From Actinomycetota bacterium (GTDB taxonomy: Bacteria > Actinomycetota > Actinomycetes > Streptosporangiales > Streptosporangiaceae): a DNA stretch of 40,724 nucleotides. The translations under genes were made by a program, and so were the position numbers. Positions 23,147-31,550 of this stretch are shown piece after piece. Position 1 is the first letter of the stretch. The number at the start of each line of letters is the position of its first letter. Below the pieces are notes generated by a model. That model searched no databases. It was not told where the DNA came from and saw only the letters and a list, made by a program, of their open reading frames with translations. The stretch is taken from the NCBI GenBank assembly GCA_003164955.1, contig PLRW01000029.1, positions 1-40,724 on the forward strand, in the 5' to 3' direction.

Positions 23147-24943
23147 TCACTTCTGGTTTACACCCGCTGGCTGGAAGGTGGCGGCGAAGGCCTCGAAGTA
23201 GTGATAGTCGGCGTTCCAGTCGCTTACCGGTACCGACCAGTACAGCGCGTACGCGTGATCGGCGTTGGCCAGGACGTTCCGGTTCAGGATGTGGACCTCG
23301 ATGCCGTCCCGGTTGTAGCTGAACTCCCAGTCCGCCGCCTGCTCCGCCTGCGCGTAATGCACGGCTTGCAGGCGGATGAGGTGGTAGCCGGGGTAACTGC
23401 TCTGGCGGTTCGCGGCCTGCTGCCGCCAGTCGGCCAGCGCGTTGGGCTGGGGCTGATCGGACTGGTCGATCAGCAGGAAGATCCCGCTGTTGACGGGGTC
23501 ACGGATGTAGACGTAGTGCCCGTCGTGGGAAATCTGCCAGCCCGTCGGCACGCCGATGGAAAATCCGGTCGAATTCGTGAACCGCTGATAGCCCGTGGGC
23601 AAGGTGCTGATACCGCCGGAAGCCGCGGCCGAACTGGAGGGGGCCGGGCTAGCGGGGGACGGAGAGGCCGGGGACGACGCGCGCGCGGGCCGGGTGGCGG
23701 AGGGGCGCGGCGTGCTGGCGGCGCCGAGCGCCGAGTGGTGCTGCGGCGAGCCCCCGGCGCTGAGGACGATGGCGACCACCGCACCCGCGATCACCGTGGC
23801 GACAGCCGCCGCGGCCAGGACCACGGCCAGCCGTCGGCGGGGCCCGGGCTGAGGGTCCTCTGGCCGGCGGTTTCCGGGGGCCCCGCTCTCGGGCGGGGGG
23901 CTCCCCGGCTCGGCGACTGGTTCAGGGTCGGCGAGTGGCTGGGGTGCAGCGGATGGCTCAGGCTTAGCGAGTGCCTCAGGGTCGGCGACTGGTTCAGGGT
24001 CGGCGAGTGGCTGGGGTGCAGCTAGTGGCTCAGGCTCAGCGGGTGGCTCAGGCTCGGCGGGTGGCTGAGGTCCGTTAGATGGCTCAAATTCGGGCGTGGG
24101 CACCACGGTCAGGGGGGCCGCATCGTCGGTGAGGCGCTGGAGCATCTCCTCCACCGCATCAGCGCCCAGGCGCTCGGCTGGTTCCTTGCGGAGCAACCCG
24201 CTGATGACCGGCCACAGCGGGCCGGCGTGGCTCGGCGGGTCGGGCTCGTCGATGACGACTGCGGTCAGGCTGGCCAGCGCTCCCTTCCGTTCGAATGGGG
24301 GCCGGCCCTCCACCGCGGCGTACAGGCACGCGCCCAGGGCCCACATGTCGCCCGCGGCGGCGGCGCGCTCTCCGCGGGCCCGTTCCGGCGAAATGTACGA
24401 CGGCGAGCCGACCAGAACGCCCGAGCCGGTCAGAGCAGGGCTGTCGGCGGCCCTCGCGATGCCGAAGTCGGTCAGCACCACCCGGCCCCCCGGGGCGAGC
24501 AGCACGTTGGCTGGTTTCACGTCCCGGTGCAGGACGCCGGCGCGGTGCGCCGCCCGGAGCGCGGCCAGGATACCGAGGCCCACCTGAGCGGCCTGCGCGG
24601 GCGGCAGCGGCCCGTCTTCGACGATCACATCGCGCAGCGAACGGTGCGGAACAAGCTCCATCACGAGCCATGGCTGGCCGTCTTCCTCGACGATGTCGTA
24701 GATGGCGACCACGTTAGGGTGGCTGAGCCGCGCGGCCATCTGGGCTTCCCGCAGGGCGCGACGGCGCGCGATCTCCCTTTCCCCCGTGTCCAGCAGCGGG
24801 GGCCAGACGATCTCCTTGACCGCGACATCGCGGCCCAGCAGTTGGTCGCGTGCCCGCCAGACGACTCCCATCCCGCCCCGGCCGATGACGGCGCAAAGCC
24901 GGTAACGCCCGGCAAGAAGGCGTTCTGGCTCGGCGGGATCCAT
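23147..24943 (-). CDS. PknB-type Ser/Thr protein kinase with exported C-terminal domain
   Basis: 598 residues. The kinase domain (about 10-275) is complete: Gly loop IGRGGMGVVWRA, Lys in VAVKEI, Glu in RALREAQMAARL, HRDVKPANVLL (about 139), TDFGIARA and the SPSYISPERARG activation end. Next is a cytoplasmic Pro/Glu-rich linker (about 290-350) of PEPxA-type repeats, a membrane helix (about 370-395), an Ser/Pro/Ala-rich spacer and an exported domain (about 450-598; TGFSIGVPTGWQIS, then VPVSDWNADYHYFEAFAATF) typical of lipoprotein-like or LpqN-like sensor ends. It should sense an outside signal and phosphorylate cytoplasmic targets. No phosphatase or FHA gene is near. The ATG at 24943 lies after a gap with DUF1206 upstream on the same strand. 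Confidence 0.93.
   Translation of the reverse strand: MDPAEPERLLAGRYRLCAVIGRGGMGVVWRARDQLLGRDVAVKEIVWPPLLDTGEREIARRRALREAQMAARLSHPNVVAIYDIVEEDGQPWLVMELVPHRSLRDVIVEDGPLPPAQAAQVGLGILAALRAAHRAGVLHRDVKPANVLLAPGGRVVLTDFGIARAADSPALTGSGVLVGSPSYISPERARGERAAAAGDMWALGACLYAAVEGRPPFERKGALASLTAVVIDEPDPPSHAGPLWPVISGLLRKEPAERLGADAVEEMLQRLTDDAAPLTVVPTPEFEPSNGPQPPAEPEPPAEPEPLAAPQPLADPEPVADPEALAKPEPSAAPQPLADPEPVAEPGSPPPESGAPGNRRPEDPQPGPRRRLAVVLAAAAVATVIAGAVVAIVLSAGGSPQHHSALGAASTPRPSATRPARASSPASPSPASPAPSSSAAASGGISTLPTGYQRFTNSTGFSIGVPTGWQISHDGHYVYIRDPVNSGIFLLIDQSDQPQPNALADWRQQAANRQSSYPGYHLIRLQAVHYAQAEQAADWEFSYNRDGIEVHILNRNVLANADHAYALYWSVPVSDWNADYHYFEAFAATFQPAGVNQK
23911..24022. repeat. 40-base direct repeat inside the kinase linker
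   Basis: The 40 bases at 23911-23950 recur without change at 23983-24022, offset 72 bases (24 codons). They encode the APQPLADPEPVA part of the Pro/Glu linker, so the linker length has changed recently by duplication. Confidence 0.8.
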
Positions 24944-25036
24944 ATCAGCCCGATTACCCTTTCGCGCCTGCGGTTAACGATGTGAGCGGCCCAAGACCGG
25001 CGTGGATGTGTTCTGCGCTCGTCCCCGGTGCGCCCG

Positions 25037-25915
25037 CTACACGCGGCGCCAGCGCGCTTCGCAGCACGAGTAGGCACCGAACATGATCAGGCCGATGGCC
25101 ACCACCAGCAGCAGCCACGGGCCGAGCGGGGTCAGCGCGAGGGCACGCAACGCCGAGTCCACCCCCTTGGCCTGCTGTGGCTGGGCCCGGACCGCGGCGA
25201 TGACGAGGAACACTCCGGCGGTGACGAATACCGCCCCGCGGGCCATGCCGCCCGCCCGGCCGAGCCACGTCACGACCTGCCGCGTCCGTGGCCGCATCTG
25301 GCCGGTGTTCAGCTTTTTGAGGAAGTGCTTCTGCCAGGCCGAGTAGGCCAGGTACAGACCCGCTCCGGCGATGACCAGGCCGGCGATGACGACCACGACC
25401 CGGCCGCCGGGGTGACTCATCGCGCTCGCGGTCAGGTCGACGGACTGCTGATTGCTCGACTGCGGTGCGCCCACCCCGAGAGCGTACTTCAGGACACCGT
25501 AGGCGATGAAGCCATAGATAACGGCGCGGCCCAGCGCGGCCAGCCGCGTGCTGGCTTTCCGCCCGTCCGGGCCTGCGGAGCCGTACGCGGCCTCGGTCAG
25601 CCGCCACAGCGTCATCCCGGCGAATCCGATGACCAGCAGCCACAGCGTGACCTCGCCGAACCTGTTACCGCCGAGGAGGTGCAGCGCTCCCGTGCGGTCA
25701 GCCTGCTGACCGGAATGGCCGAACGCCATCTGGACCGCGATCCAGCCGATGATCACGTATATGACGCCGCGGGCGGTCAGGCCGGCCCGGGCGAGGAACC
25801 GCATGACCGGACTATTCGCCGCGCGCCGGCCAACTGACCGGCCGGCGTTCTTGCCGGTGCTCCGGCCGGAGTGCCCAACGTTGCGACCCTTCCGGCCCGC
25901 CGCCGAGGTGACCAC
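25037..25915 (-). CDS. DUF1206 membrane protein
   Basis: 292 residues, GTG start after GGGAGG. A basic N-terminal tail (1-40) is followed by three repeats of a two-helix unit, each opening with a similar phrase: ARAGLTARGVIYVIIGWIAV, LAALGRAVIYGFIAYGVL and LGRAGGMARGAVFVTAGVFL. That threefold pattern is the mark of DUF1206, an actinobacterial and cyanobacterial membrane family with no settled function. The tail ends in CCEARWRRV. It lies 93 bases upstream of the kinase gene on the same strand and may share its transcript; it is divergent from the glucanotransferase gene. Confidence 0.9.
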   Translation of the reverse strand: MVTSAAGRKGRNVGHSGRSTGKNAGRSVGRRAANSPVMRFLARAGLTARGVIYVIIGWIAVQMAFGHSGQQADRTGALHLLGGNRFGEVTLWLLVIGFAGMTLWRLTEAAYGSAGPDGRKASTRLAALGRAVIYGFIAYGVLKYALGVGAPQSSNQQSVDLTASAMSHPGGRVVVVIAGLVIAGAGLYLAYSAWQKHFLKKLNTGQMRPRTRQVVTWLGRAGGMARGAVFVTAGVFLVIAAVRAQPQQAKGVDSALRALALTPLGPWLLLVVAIGLIMFGAYSCCEARWRRV

Positions 25916-26053
25916 TGTGTACCTCCCTTAGACACCGCCGGGGATGCCCGTAATGGCACAAAGCAAACAAACCTCATCACATCGGCGGAGAATTGGTGGC
26001 CGGTACGGCCCCGGCATGTGGCCAGGATCAGCCGGCCTGGAACGATGGGAACC

Positions 26054-27865
26054 ATGAATTCGCCCGAATTGATGCGCTCAGCCGAGGCCAGGGGAGTGGC
26101 GACGTCCTACCGTCCGTCGCCGGACCGCGAGGTCATGGTGTCGGCCGAGACGATCGAGGCGGTCCTGGCCGCGCTCGGTGATCCCCCGGTGGCGCGCCCG
26201 CCGGCGGCCGGCGCGGACGTGGCCGCCCTGACCGCACCGCTCCCCCGGGACCGGTCCTGGGGCCTGATCATCCAGCTCTACGCGGTCCGCTCGCGCGCGT
26301 CCTGGGGACACGGCGACTTCCGCGACCTGGCCGACCTGGCGTCCTGGAGCGCACGTGACCTGGGCGCCGGGTTCGTGCTCATTAACCCGCTGCACGCGGC
26401 CGAGCCGGTCCCCCCGGTGAGCACATCCCCGTATCTGCCGATGAGCAGGCGGTTCATCAGCCCTCTGTATCTGAGGATCGAGGACATCCCGGAGTACGCG
26501 GCCCTCGACGACCGTGAGCGCGGCCACATCACGGTGCTCGCCAAGCCATTGAAGGCCGCCAGCGAAGCAGGTTCCCTGCTGGACCGGGACGCCGTCTGGG
26601 CGGCGAAGCGGACCGCGCTGAAGATCTTGCACCAGGTGCCGCTGAGCCCGCAGCGCGCCGCCGAGTACGGCGCATTCCGGGAACGTGAGGGCCAGGCGCT
26701 CACGGACTGGGCCACGTGGTGCGTGCTGGCCGAGATCCACGGTCCCGACTGGCGGGCCTGGCCCGCATCGCTGGCGCGGCCCGGGGCCGATGCGGTGGCC
26801 ATGGAACACAGCAGGCTGCTCCGGGAGGCTGACTTCCACGCCTGGCTGCAGTGGCTCGCCGACGGCCAGCTGGCCGCGGCGCAGGACGCGGCGCGGGCCG
26901 CCGGCATGAGTATCGGGATCATTCAGGACCTGGCGGTCGGCGCGTATCCCGGCGGCGCGGACGCCTGGTCGGACCAGGATGTGTTCGTCCCGGGCGTCAC
27001 CGTCGGCGCACCTCCCGACGAGTTCAACCAGCGCGGCCAGGACTGGGGATCACAGCCGTGGCATCCCGAGCGGGTGGCCGAGCAGCGTTACCAGCCGCTC
27101 GCCGGCTTGATCACGGCGGCGGTGCGGCACGGCGGGGCACTCCGGATGGATCATGTGATGGCCCTGTTCCGGCTGTGGTGGATACCGCCGGGCCTGACCC
27201 CGGACCAGGGCACCTACGTCCGGTACGATCACGTGGCGACCGTAGGGGTCCTGGCTCGGGCGGCGATCGAGGCCGGCGTACCGGTGATCGGGGAGGACCT
27301 CGGCACGGTGGATCCGTGGATCCGTGACTACCTGGCCGGGCACGGCGTGCTCGGCACGTCCATGCTCTGGTTCGAGCGCCGCGGGGACGGCACGCCGTTG
27401 CCGCCGGGAGAATGGCGGCGCCACAGCCTGGCGACGGTCGGCACCCACGACATGCCGCCGGCCGCCGCGTTCCTCACCGGCGAGCATGTCGAGCTCCGGG
27501 CCAGCCTGGGGGTACTGGCCCGTTCGGTGGAAGATGAGCGGGCCGAGGCGGACGCGACACGGTCGGCATGGCGTGCCGCGCTGGCCGCAGAGGGCCTGCT
27601 CCCGTCGGGCGGACATCCCTCTCTCACCGAACAGGTGGTCGCCCTGTACGCCTATCTGGCCCGCACGCCGGCCCTCCTGATCGGGGTGTCACTTCCCGAC
27701 GCGGTGGGCCAGCGGCAACCGCAGAACGTGCCCGGCACGATGGACGAGTACCCGAACTGGCGGATCCCGCTCGCCGATGGCGAGGGCAAGCCCATATTCC
27801 TCGAGGATCTCGGCACTCATCCCGGTGTCCTGGGCATCGCGGATGCGGTCGGAGGCAAGGCCTAG
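26054..27865 (+). CDS. malQ: 4-alpha-glucanotransferase (amylomaltase, GH77)
   Basis: 603 residues from the ATG at 26054; the frame is open to 25871 but the extra part is not conserved-looking. GH77 marks are present: IIQLYAVRSRASWGHGDF, PYLPMSRRF, DLAVGAYPGGADAW, GAPPDEFNQRGQDWG, the nucleophile block LRMDHVMALFRLWWIP, the acid/base block VIGEDLGTV and THDMPP, then NVPGTMDEYPNWR. The enzyme transfers alpha-1,4-glucan segments between maltodextrins in the cytoplasm (glycogen and maltose metabolism). It is shorter than the usual 650-750-residue actinobacterial form because an N-terminal beta domain is missing. No other glycogen genes are near. Divergent from the DUF1206 gene. Confidence 0.93.
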   Translation: MNSPELMRSAEARGVATSYRPSPDREVMVSAETIEAVLAALGDPPVARPPAAGADVAALTAPLPRDRSWGLIIQLYAVRSRASWGHGDFRDLADLASWSARDLGAGFVLINPLHAAEPVPPVSTSPYLPMSRRFISPLYLRIEDIPEYAALDDRERGHITVLAKPLKAASEAGSLLDRDAVWAAKRTALKILHQVPLSPQRAAEYGAFREREGQALTDWATWCVLAEIHGPDWRAWPASLARPGADAVAMEHSRLLREADFHAWLQWLADGQLAAAQDAARAAGMSIGIIQDLAVGAYPGGADAWSDQDVFVPGVTVGAPPDEFNQRGQDWGSQPWHPERVAEQRYQPLAGLITAAVRHGGALRMDHVMALFRLWWIPPGLTPDQGTYVRYDHVATVGVLARAAIEAGVPVIGEDLGTVDPWIRDYLAGHGVLGTSMLWFERRGDGTPLPPGEWRRHSLATVGTHDMPPAAAFLTGEHVELRASLGVLARSVEDERAEADATRSAWRAALAAEGLLPSGGHPSLTEQVVALYAYLARTPALLIGVSLPDAVGQRQPQNVPGTMDEYPNWRIPLADGEGKPIFLEDLGTHPGVLGIADAVGGKA

Positions 27866-28046
27866 GCGTATTCGTCAGGCCCTGGGCTTCCCAGTGCGGA
27901 TCCCGGCCGGACGCGGCGAGGACGCGGTCTGGAGCCGAGGCCGGCCCGGCGAGCGGCACCGGCGCCGCGAACCCGCCATACTGGCGGAACATCTCGGCGT
28001 TGGCGTCCACGGTGGCGGCCGATGCCATCTCTTCGTGCAAGAGCAC
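27862..28046 (-). pseudogene. Possible small gene with a frameshift, function unknown
   Basis: An AGGAGG site just upstream supports the GTG start at 28046, giving a peptide that begins VLLHEEMASAATVDANAEMF and includes MFRQYGGFAAPVPL and SGRDPHWEAQGLT. This frame then runs on antisense to malQ without a sensible end. Dropping one base near 27875 gives a stop after DEYA at 27862, producing a protein of about 60 residues. The family is not recognised. It may also be the 5' piece of a deleted gene. Confidence 0.3.
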
Positions 28047-28320
28047 CGGTTTTCCTCCTGTCTGGTTTTCTCGCGTCGCACCCGTCCGAGCTAGGCCCGC
28101 CGGAGCCGCGCTTCTTCAAGAAATGCGACGTCTATCCTGGTCGGATGGCAGGTGGCGCGGTCTGGCCGGCGACCTCACCCGCGACTTCACCGCGACCATC
28201 GGTGTCTCTCCTGCCCGTTATGTCACACATCCCACAACAACACCGCAAATCCCTGGGGTGAAGCCGTAGCATGAGCGCGGCCACGGCGGACATCGCCGGA
28301 TCTCCGGGCAGAAAGGGCTG
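27866..28320. other. Gap with gene remnants after malQ
   Basis: About 450 bases. On the minus strand there is an AGGAGG ribosome site followed by a GTG frame (28046), and on the plus strand a trace of an AraC C-terminus (28160-28230); both are listed separately. The remainder is unassigned. Confidence 0.45.
28162..28230 (+). pseudogene. Trace of an AraC-family C-terminus
   Basis: The frame reads LAGDLTRDFTATIGVSPARYVT, close to the last helix of AraC helix-turn-helix domains (xHLxRxFxxxxGxSPxxYR). Upstream sequence in the same frame gives nothing else AraC-like. It is a short relic only. Confidence 0.35.
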
Positions 28321-28551
28321 ATGGCCGTGACCGATGGGGACCGTGGTGAAGACGTCCTGCGGTACCGGCAGATGGTCGAGAGCCTCCGGCGGCGGCACCC
28401 CGACTGGATGATCATGTACGGCACGTACAGCCAGATGTTCTGGGCTTTCCCGCTGTTCACTGCGCGGGCCGGGCACTACGTCGGGGCCGCGGACCCGGCG
28501 GAGCTGGACCGCCAGATGGGGGCGGCCGAGACGAGCCTGGGCCGGCCGTGA
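28321..28551 (+). CDS. Small conserved-looking protein, function unknown
   Basis: 76 residues, ATG after GAAAGGG. The composition is protein-like, with GC-rich third positions, and the sequence has fixed-looking aromatic positions: RYRQMVESLRRRHPDWMIMY, GTYSQMFWAFPLF and a closing AELDRQMGAAE helix. No membrane segment, cysteine or known motif is seen. I recall similar short proteins in actinomycete genomes without assigned function. It converges on the flavin oxidoreductase gene across GGGGATCCCC repeats. Confidence 0.65.
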   Translation: MAVTDGDRGEDVLRYRQMVESLRRRHPDWMIMYGTYSQMFWAFPLFTARAGHYVGAADPAELDRQMGAAETSLGRP

Positions 28552-28573
28552 GCGGTCCCGCGTGGCGCCGTCA

Positions 28574-28621
28574 GGGGATCCCCGCCACCCTTCGGGGATC
28601 CCCCCGCCGTTAGGGGATCCC
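28574..28621. repeat. Three GGGGATCCC(C) palindromes at about 20-base spacing
   Basis: GGGGATCCCC at 28574-28583 and 28594-28603 and GGGGATCCC at 28613-28621, separated by ten similar bases (GCCACCCTTC, CCGCCGTTA). They fill the gap between two convergent genes, the last copy covering the oxidoreductase stop. Confidence 0.75.
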
Positions 28622-30073
28622 GGAAATCCGGTCCCCGATGCGCGCCAGCGGGGACGTCCGGGCTGAGCCGCTGCCCTCGGCGTGGTCAGCCGCCCGGTAC
28701 AGCGCATAGAGGCTGTGGACGCCGGCCCAGCGCAGGGGTTCCGGCTCCCAGCGGTGAGCGCGATGGCCCACCCAGGGCAGCGTGGTCCGCTCGGTGGTAT
28801 GCCCGGCGACCAGGTCGGCCAGCGTATGCCCGGCCAGGTTGGAGGCCGCGACGCCGTGGCCGGTGTATCCCCCGGCCCAGCCCAGCCCGGACGCCGGGTC
28901 GGCGGTGACCGTCGCGCACCAGTCACGGGGCACCCCCAGGACCCCGCACCAGGCGTGATCGATCCTGGAGCGCGCGGCGGCCGGGAACAGCGCCCGCAGG
29001 ACGTGCCCCAGGGTCTCGATGGCCGCGGGCTGGGTCACGCCCCGGTGGTCGACGCCGGAAGCGAAACGGTAGGGGACACCGCGGCCGCCGATCGCGATCC
29101 GGCCGTCGGCGGTCCGCTGGGCGTACATGTACACGTGCGCGCTGTCGCCGATGGTCTCGTATCCGGTCCAGCCGATCTCCCGCCAGGCATCGTCATCCAG
29201 CGGTTCGGTCACGATCATGGAGCTGTTCATCGGCAGCAGGGTGCGGCGCTGCCCGGGCAGGCGGGCGGTAAAGCCCTCCGTGGCGCGCAGCACGAACGGC
29301 GCCGTGACGTCGCCGAATACCGTGCACGCCCGGGCCATGGCGGGACGTGTGCCGTCCGTTCCGGGGACGGCGGAACGGGGGACGATCCGGGTAACCGGGG
29401 TCGCCTCGTAGATCTCGACGCCGGCCCGCTCGACCGCCCGCGCGAGACCCGTAACGAGCTTGGCGGGCTGGATACGCGCACAGTGCGGGGAGTAGAGAGC
29501 ACCGAGGGCGCTGGCGATACGGACGCGCCCGGCCAAGTCGGCCGCCCCCAGGTAGCGGACGTCTTCCTCGCCCAGTCCCCACTCCCGGTCGATGGCCAGC
29601 TCGGCACGCAGGCGCTCCTGCTGGGCCGGCGTGGTCGCCACCGCCAGTTCGCCGCCCTTGACGAGATCGGCGCCGATGCTCTCCGCGTCGCAGACCCGTG
29701 CGACCTCGGCGATCGTGTCCCGGAGCTGGCGCTGCAGGTCAAGTACGGCGTCCCGGCCGCCCGGGCCCCGCGCGTAACGCTCCCGCGAGCCGGGCAGCGC
29801 GCTTGTCAGCCAGCCGCCGTTGCGGCCGGACGCGCCGAAACCGGCGAAGGCGGCCTCCAGCACCACGATCCGCAGCGACGGCTCGGCCTGCTTCAGGTAG
29901 TAGGCGGTCCACAAACCGGTATACCCGGCGCCGACGATGCACACGTCGGCGGCGACCGGTCCGGGCAGGGACGGCCGCCGGGGCGGGAAACCACCCCGGG
30001 CGCGCCACCAGTAGGACACGTCGCCGTTGTGCTGCGCCGTCAGGAGCTTTGTGTCATCGTCACCAACGTCCAT
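28610..30073 (-). CDS. FAD-dependent oxidoreductase, DAO family (PuuB-like)
   Basis: 487 residues. N-terminal YWWRARGGFPPRRPSLPG is followed by the FAD-binding VCIVGAGYTGLWTAYYL and the family phrase FAGFGASGRNGGWL (about 75-90), where glycine/sarcosine and gamma-glutamylputrescine oxidases bind flavin. The C-terminal GWAGGYTGHGVAASNLAGHT closes the FAD site. It most resembles gamma-glutamylputrescine oxidase-type amine oxidases of the cytoplasm, acting on a secondary or primary amine; the true substrate is unknown. The gene starts 12 bases after the octapeptide-repeat gene and no clear ribosome site separates them, so it is probably translated in the same operon. Confidence 0.9.
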   Translation of the reverse strand: MDVGDDDTKLLTAQHNGDVSYWWRARGGFPPRRPSLPGPVAADVCIVGAGYTGLWTAYYLKQAEPSLRIVVLEAAFAGFGASGRNGGWLTSALPGSRERYARGPGGRDAVLDLQRQLRDTIAEVARVCDAESIGADLVKGGELAVATTPAQQERLRAELAIDREWGLGEEDVRYLGAADLAGRVRIASALGALYSPHCARIQPAKLVTGLARAVERAGVEIYEATPVTRIVPRSAVPGTDGTRPAMARACTVFGDVTAPFVLRATEGFTARLPGQRRTLLPMNSSMIVTEPLDDDAWREIGWTGYETIGDSAHVYMYAQRTADGRIAIGGRGVPYRFASGVDHRGVTQPAAIETLGHVLRALFPAAARSRIDHAWCGVLGVPRDWCATVTADPASGLGWAGGYTGHGVAASNLAGHTLADLVAGHTTERTTLPWVGHRAHRWEPEPLRWAGVHSLYALYRAADHAEGSGSARTSPLARIGDRISGIP

Positions 30074-30085
30074 GGCCAGTACAAC

Positions 30086-30397
30086 TTAGCCGAGGCCCAG
30101 CTCGGACTGCAGCGGCGCCGGCAGGCTGGACTGCACCGAGGACGGCAGCCGGGAAAGGGTGGAGGGCGGCAGTCCGGACAGCACCGACGTCGGTAGCTTC
30201 GACAGCACCGACGGTGGAAGCTGGGCCAGCACCGAGGACGGCAACTGTGCCAGGACGGATGCCGGCAGGGTGGCCAGCACCGACGACGGGAGCTTGGCCA
30301 GTACCGACGGGGGCAGCGTGGCCAGCACCGACCGGGGGAGCTCGGACAGGACGGGAACGCTGAGCTTGCCGAGCACGGCGGCTGGCACCTGGGCCAA
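30086..30397 (-). CDS. Octapeptide-repeat protein, function unknown
   Basis: 103 residues from a TTG at 30397. Nearly the whole chain is an eight-residue repeat with pattern Leu-Pro-x-Ser-Val-Leu-(Ala/Ser)-x: LPRSVLAT, LPPSVLAK, LPSSVLAT, LPASVLAQ, LPSSVLAQ, LPPSVLSK, LPTSVLSG and weaker units on both sides, about 13 if a unit upstream of the TTG (LPTAALAQ) is counted. The third codon positions are mostly G or C in this frame, which supports coding over the antisense frame. The frame is open upstream but has no ATG or GTG, so the start is uncertain (TTG here, CTG at 30412, or an upstream frameshift). No signal peptide or known family is seen. It precedes the flavin oxidoreductase gene by 12 bases. 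Confidence 0.6.
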   Translation of the reverse strand: MAQVPAAVLGKLSVPVLSELPRSVLATLPPSVLAKLPSSVLATLPASVLAQLPSSVLAQLPPSVLSKLPTSVLSGLPPSTLSRLPSSVQSSLPAPLQSELGLG

Positions 30398-30513
30398 GGC
30401 GGCCGTCGGCAGGCTGGACGCCGATTCGCCGCAAATGGCCGTGCCGCCGGGGCGGGCCGAATGATCCGGGCATAACGGGAACGGCGCGGTTCCGGCGTTA
30501 CTTTGCGCCTTTA

Positions 30514-30542
30514 CCCGGACCGGCCGAGCCGGCCGGTCCGGG
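30514..30542. terminator. Perfect 12-base-pair hairpin in the ppx leader
   Basis: CCCGGACCGGCC (30514-30525) and GGCCGGTCCGGG (30531-30542) with a five-base loop, ending 18 bases before the ppx ATG. No T run on the plus side. It may insulate the divergent genes or act in the ppx leader. Confidence 0.6.
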
Positions 30543-30560
30543 AGTTAGTAGCGTCGTGGT

Positions 30561-31487
30561 ATGCGACTTGGGGTGCTCGACGTGGGTTCCAATACCGTTC
30601 ACCTGCTTGTCGTGGATGCCCACCCGGGTGCACGCCCCCTTCCGGCGTTCTCGCACAAGGCCGACATTCACCTGGCCGACCACCTCGAAGACGGCGGGCG
30701 CCTGTCGGCGAAGGGTGAGGACCTGCTGGGCGCGTTCGTCGCCGATGCCATCCGGATCGCGGAGGACAAGGGCGTCGAGGACTTCATCGGATTCGCCACG
30801 TCCGCGGTACGGGACGCGGTCAACGGGGACGCCGTGCTCACCCGGATCACCCAGCAGACGGGTGTGCGGATCACGGTGCTGGCCGGGGAGGATGAAGCGC
30901 GCCTGACGTTTCTCGCCGCGCGCCGCTGGTTCGGCTGGTCGTCGGGGCGGCTGCTGGTCCTGGACATCGGCGGCGGATCGCTGGAGATCGCGTCCGGAGT
31001 CGACGAGGATCCGGATGTCGCGGTGTCCCTGCCGCTCGGCGCGGGCCGGCTGACCCGGGACTGGCTCCGCGCGGATCCTCCGACCGCCGCGCAGACGCGG
31101 GACCTGCGCAAGCACGTGCGCACCGAAATAGCCAGGACCGTCGGCGGCATCATGCGCTACGGCCGGCCCGATCGTGCGGTCGCCACGTCGAAGACGTTCC
31201 GGCAACTGGCCAGGATCGCGGGGGCCGCGCCGTCCAGCGAAGGGTTTTACGTGCGGCGGTTCCTGCGCGGCGCGGACGCGGCCACGTGGGCGGCCCGGCT
31301 GCCCACGATGACGCTGGCGGAACGGACCAAGCTGCAGGGGGTTTCGGCGAACCGGGCCCCGCAGCTGTCCGCCGGAGTCATCGTGGCCGACGCCGCGATG
31401 GATCTGTTCGGCGTCCCCGAACTGGTGATCTGTCCCTGGGCGCTGCGGGAGGGCGTCATTCTCCGCCGCCTCGACACACTCGAGTAA
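30561..31487 (+). CDS. ppx: Exopolyphosphatase / pppGpp phosphatase (Ppx/GppA)
   Basis: 308 residues. The ASKHA-fold marks are present: [20 protein letters not shown] (phosphate 1), [25 protein letters not shown] with the catalytic Glu region, and [14 protein letters not shown] (phosphate 2). The short form without the C-terminal HD-like domains equals the actinobacterial Ppx1 type, which releases phosphate from the end of polyphosphate or acts on pppGpp. It is cytoplasmic. The ATG at 30561 has a short leader containing a strong hairpin, and no clear ribosome site. It converges on the DivIVA-like gene across a 19-base-pair terminator. Confidence 0.93.
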   Translation: MRLGVLDVGSNTVHLLVVDAHPGARPLPAFSHKADIHLADHLEDGGRLSAKGEDLLGAFVADAIRIAEDKGVEDFIGFATSAVRDAVNGDAVLTRITQQTGVRITVLAGEDEARLTFLAARRWFGWSSGRLLVLDIGGGSLEIASGVDEDPDVAVSLPLGAGRLTRDWLRADPPTAAQTRDLRKHVRTEIARTVGGIMRYGRPDRAVATSKTFRQLARIAGAAPSSEGFYVRRFLRGADAATWAARLPTMTLAERTKLQGVSANRAPQLSAGVIVADAAMDLFGVPELVICPWALREGVILRRLDTLE

Positions 31488-31499
31488 CGGGGCCGGTCG

Positions 31500-31541
31500 C
31501 GACAGGGGCCTGGCCGGGAATCCCCGGCCAGGCCCCTGTCG
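31500..31541. terminator. Bidirectional terminator with 19-base-pair stem
   Basis: From C31500 through G31518 the strand pairs perfectly with 31523-31541, leaving a four-base loop AATC. It lies 13 bases after the ppx stop and ten before the end of the convergent DivIVA-like gene. Confidence 0.85.
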
Positions 31542-31550
31542 GTGTGGCGC

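Noticed and set aside
27624..27861. Extension of the minus-strand frame from 28046 into malQ
   Set aside because: It is antisense to the conserved C-terminus of malQ and shows no motif.
30159..30464. Plus-strand frame with Gly-Ser-x-x-Ser-Thr-Asp repeats
   Set aside because: It is the antisense shadow of the octapeptide-repeat gene; third-position GC favours the minus strand.
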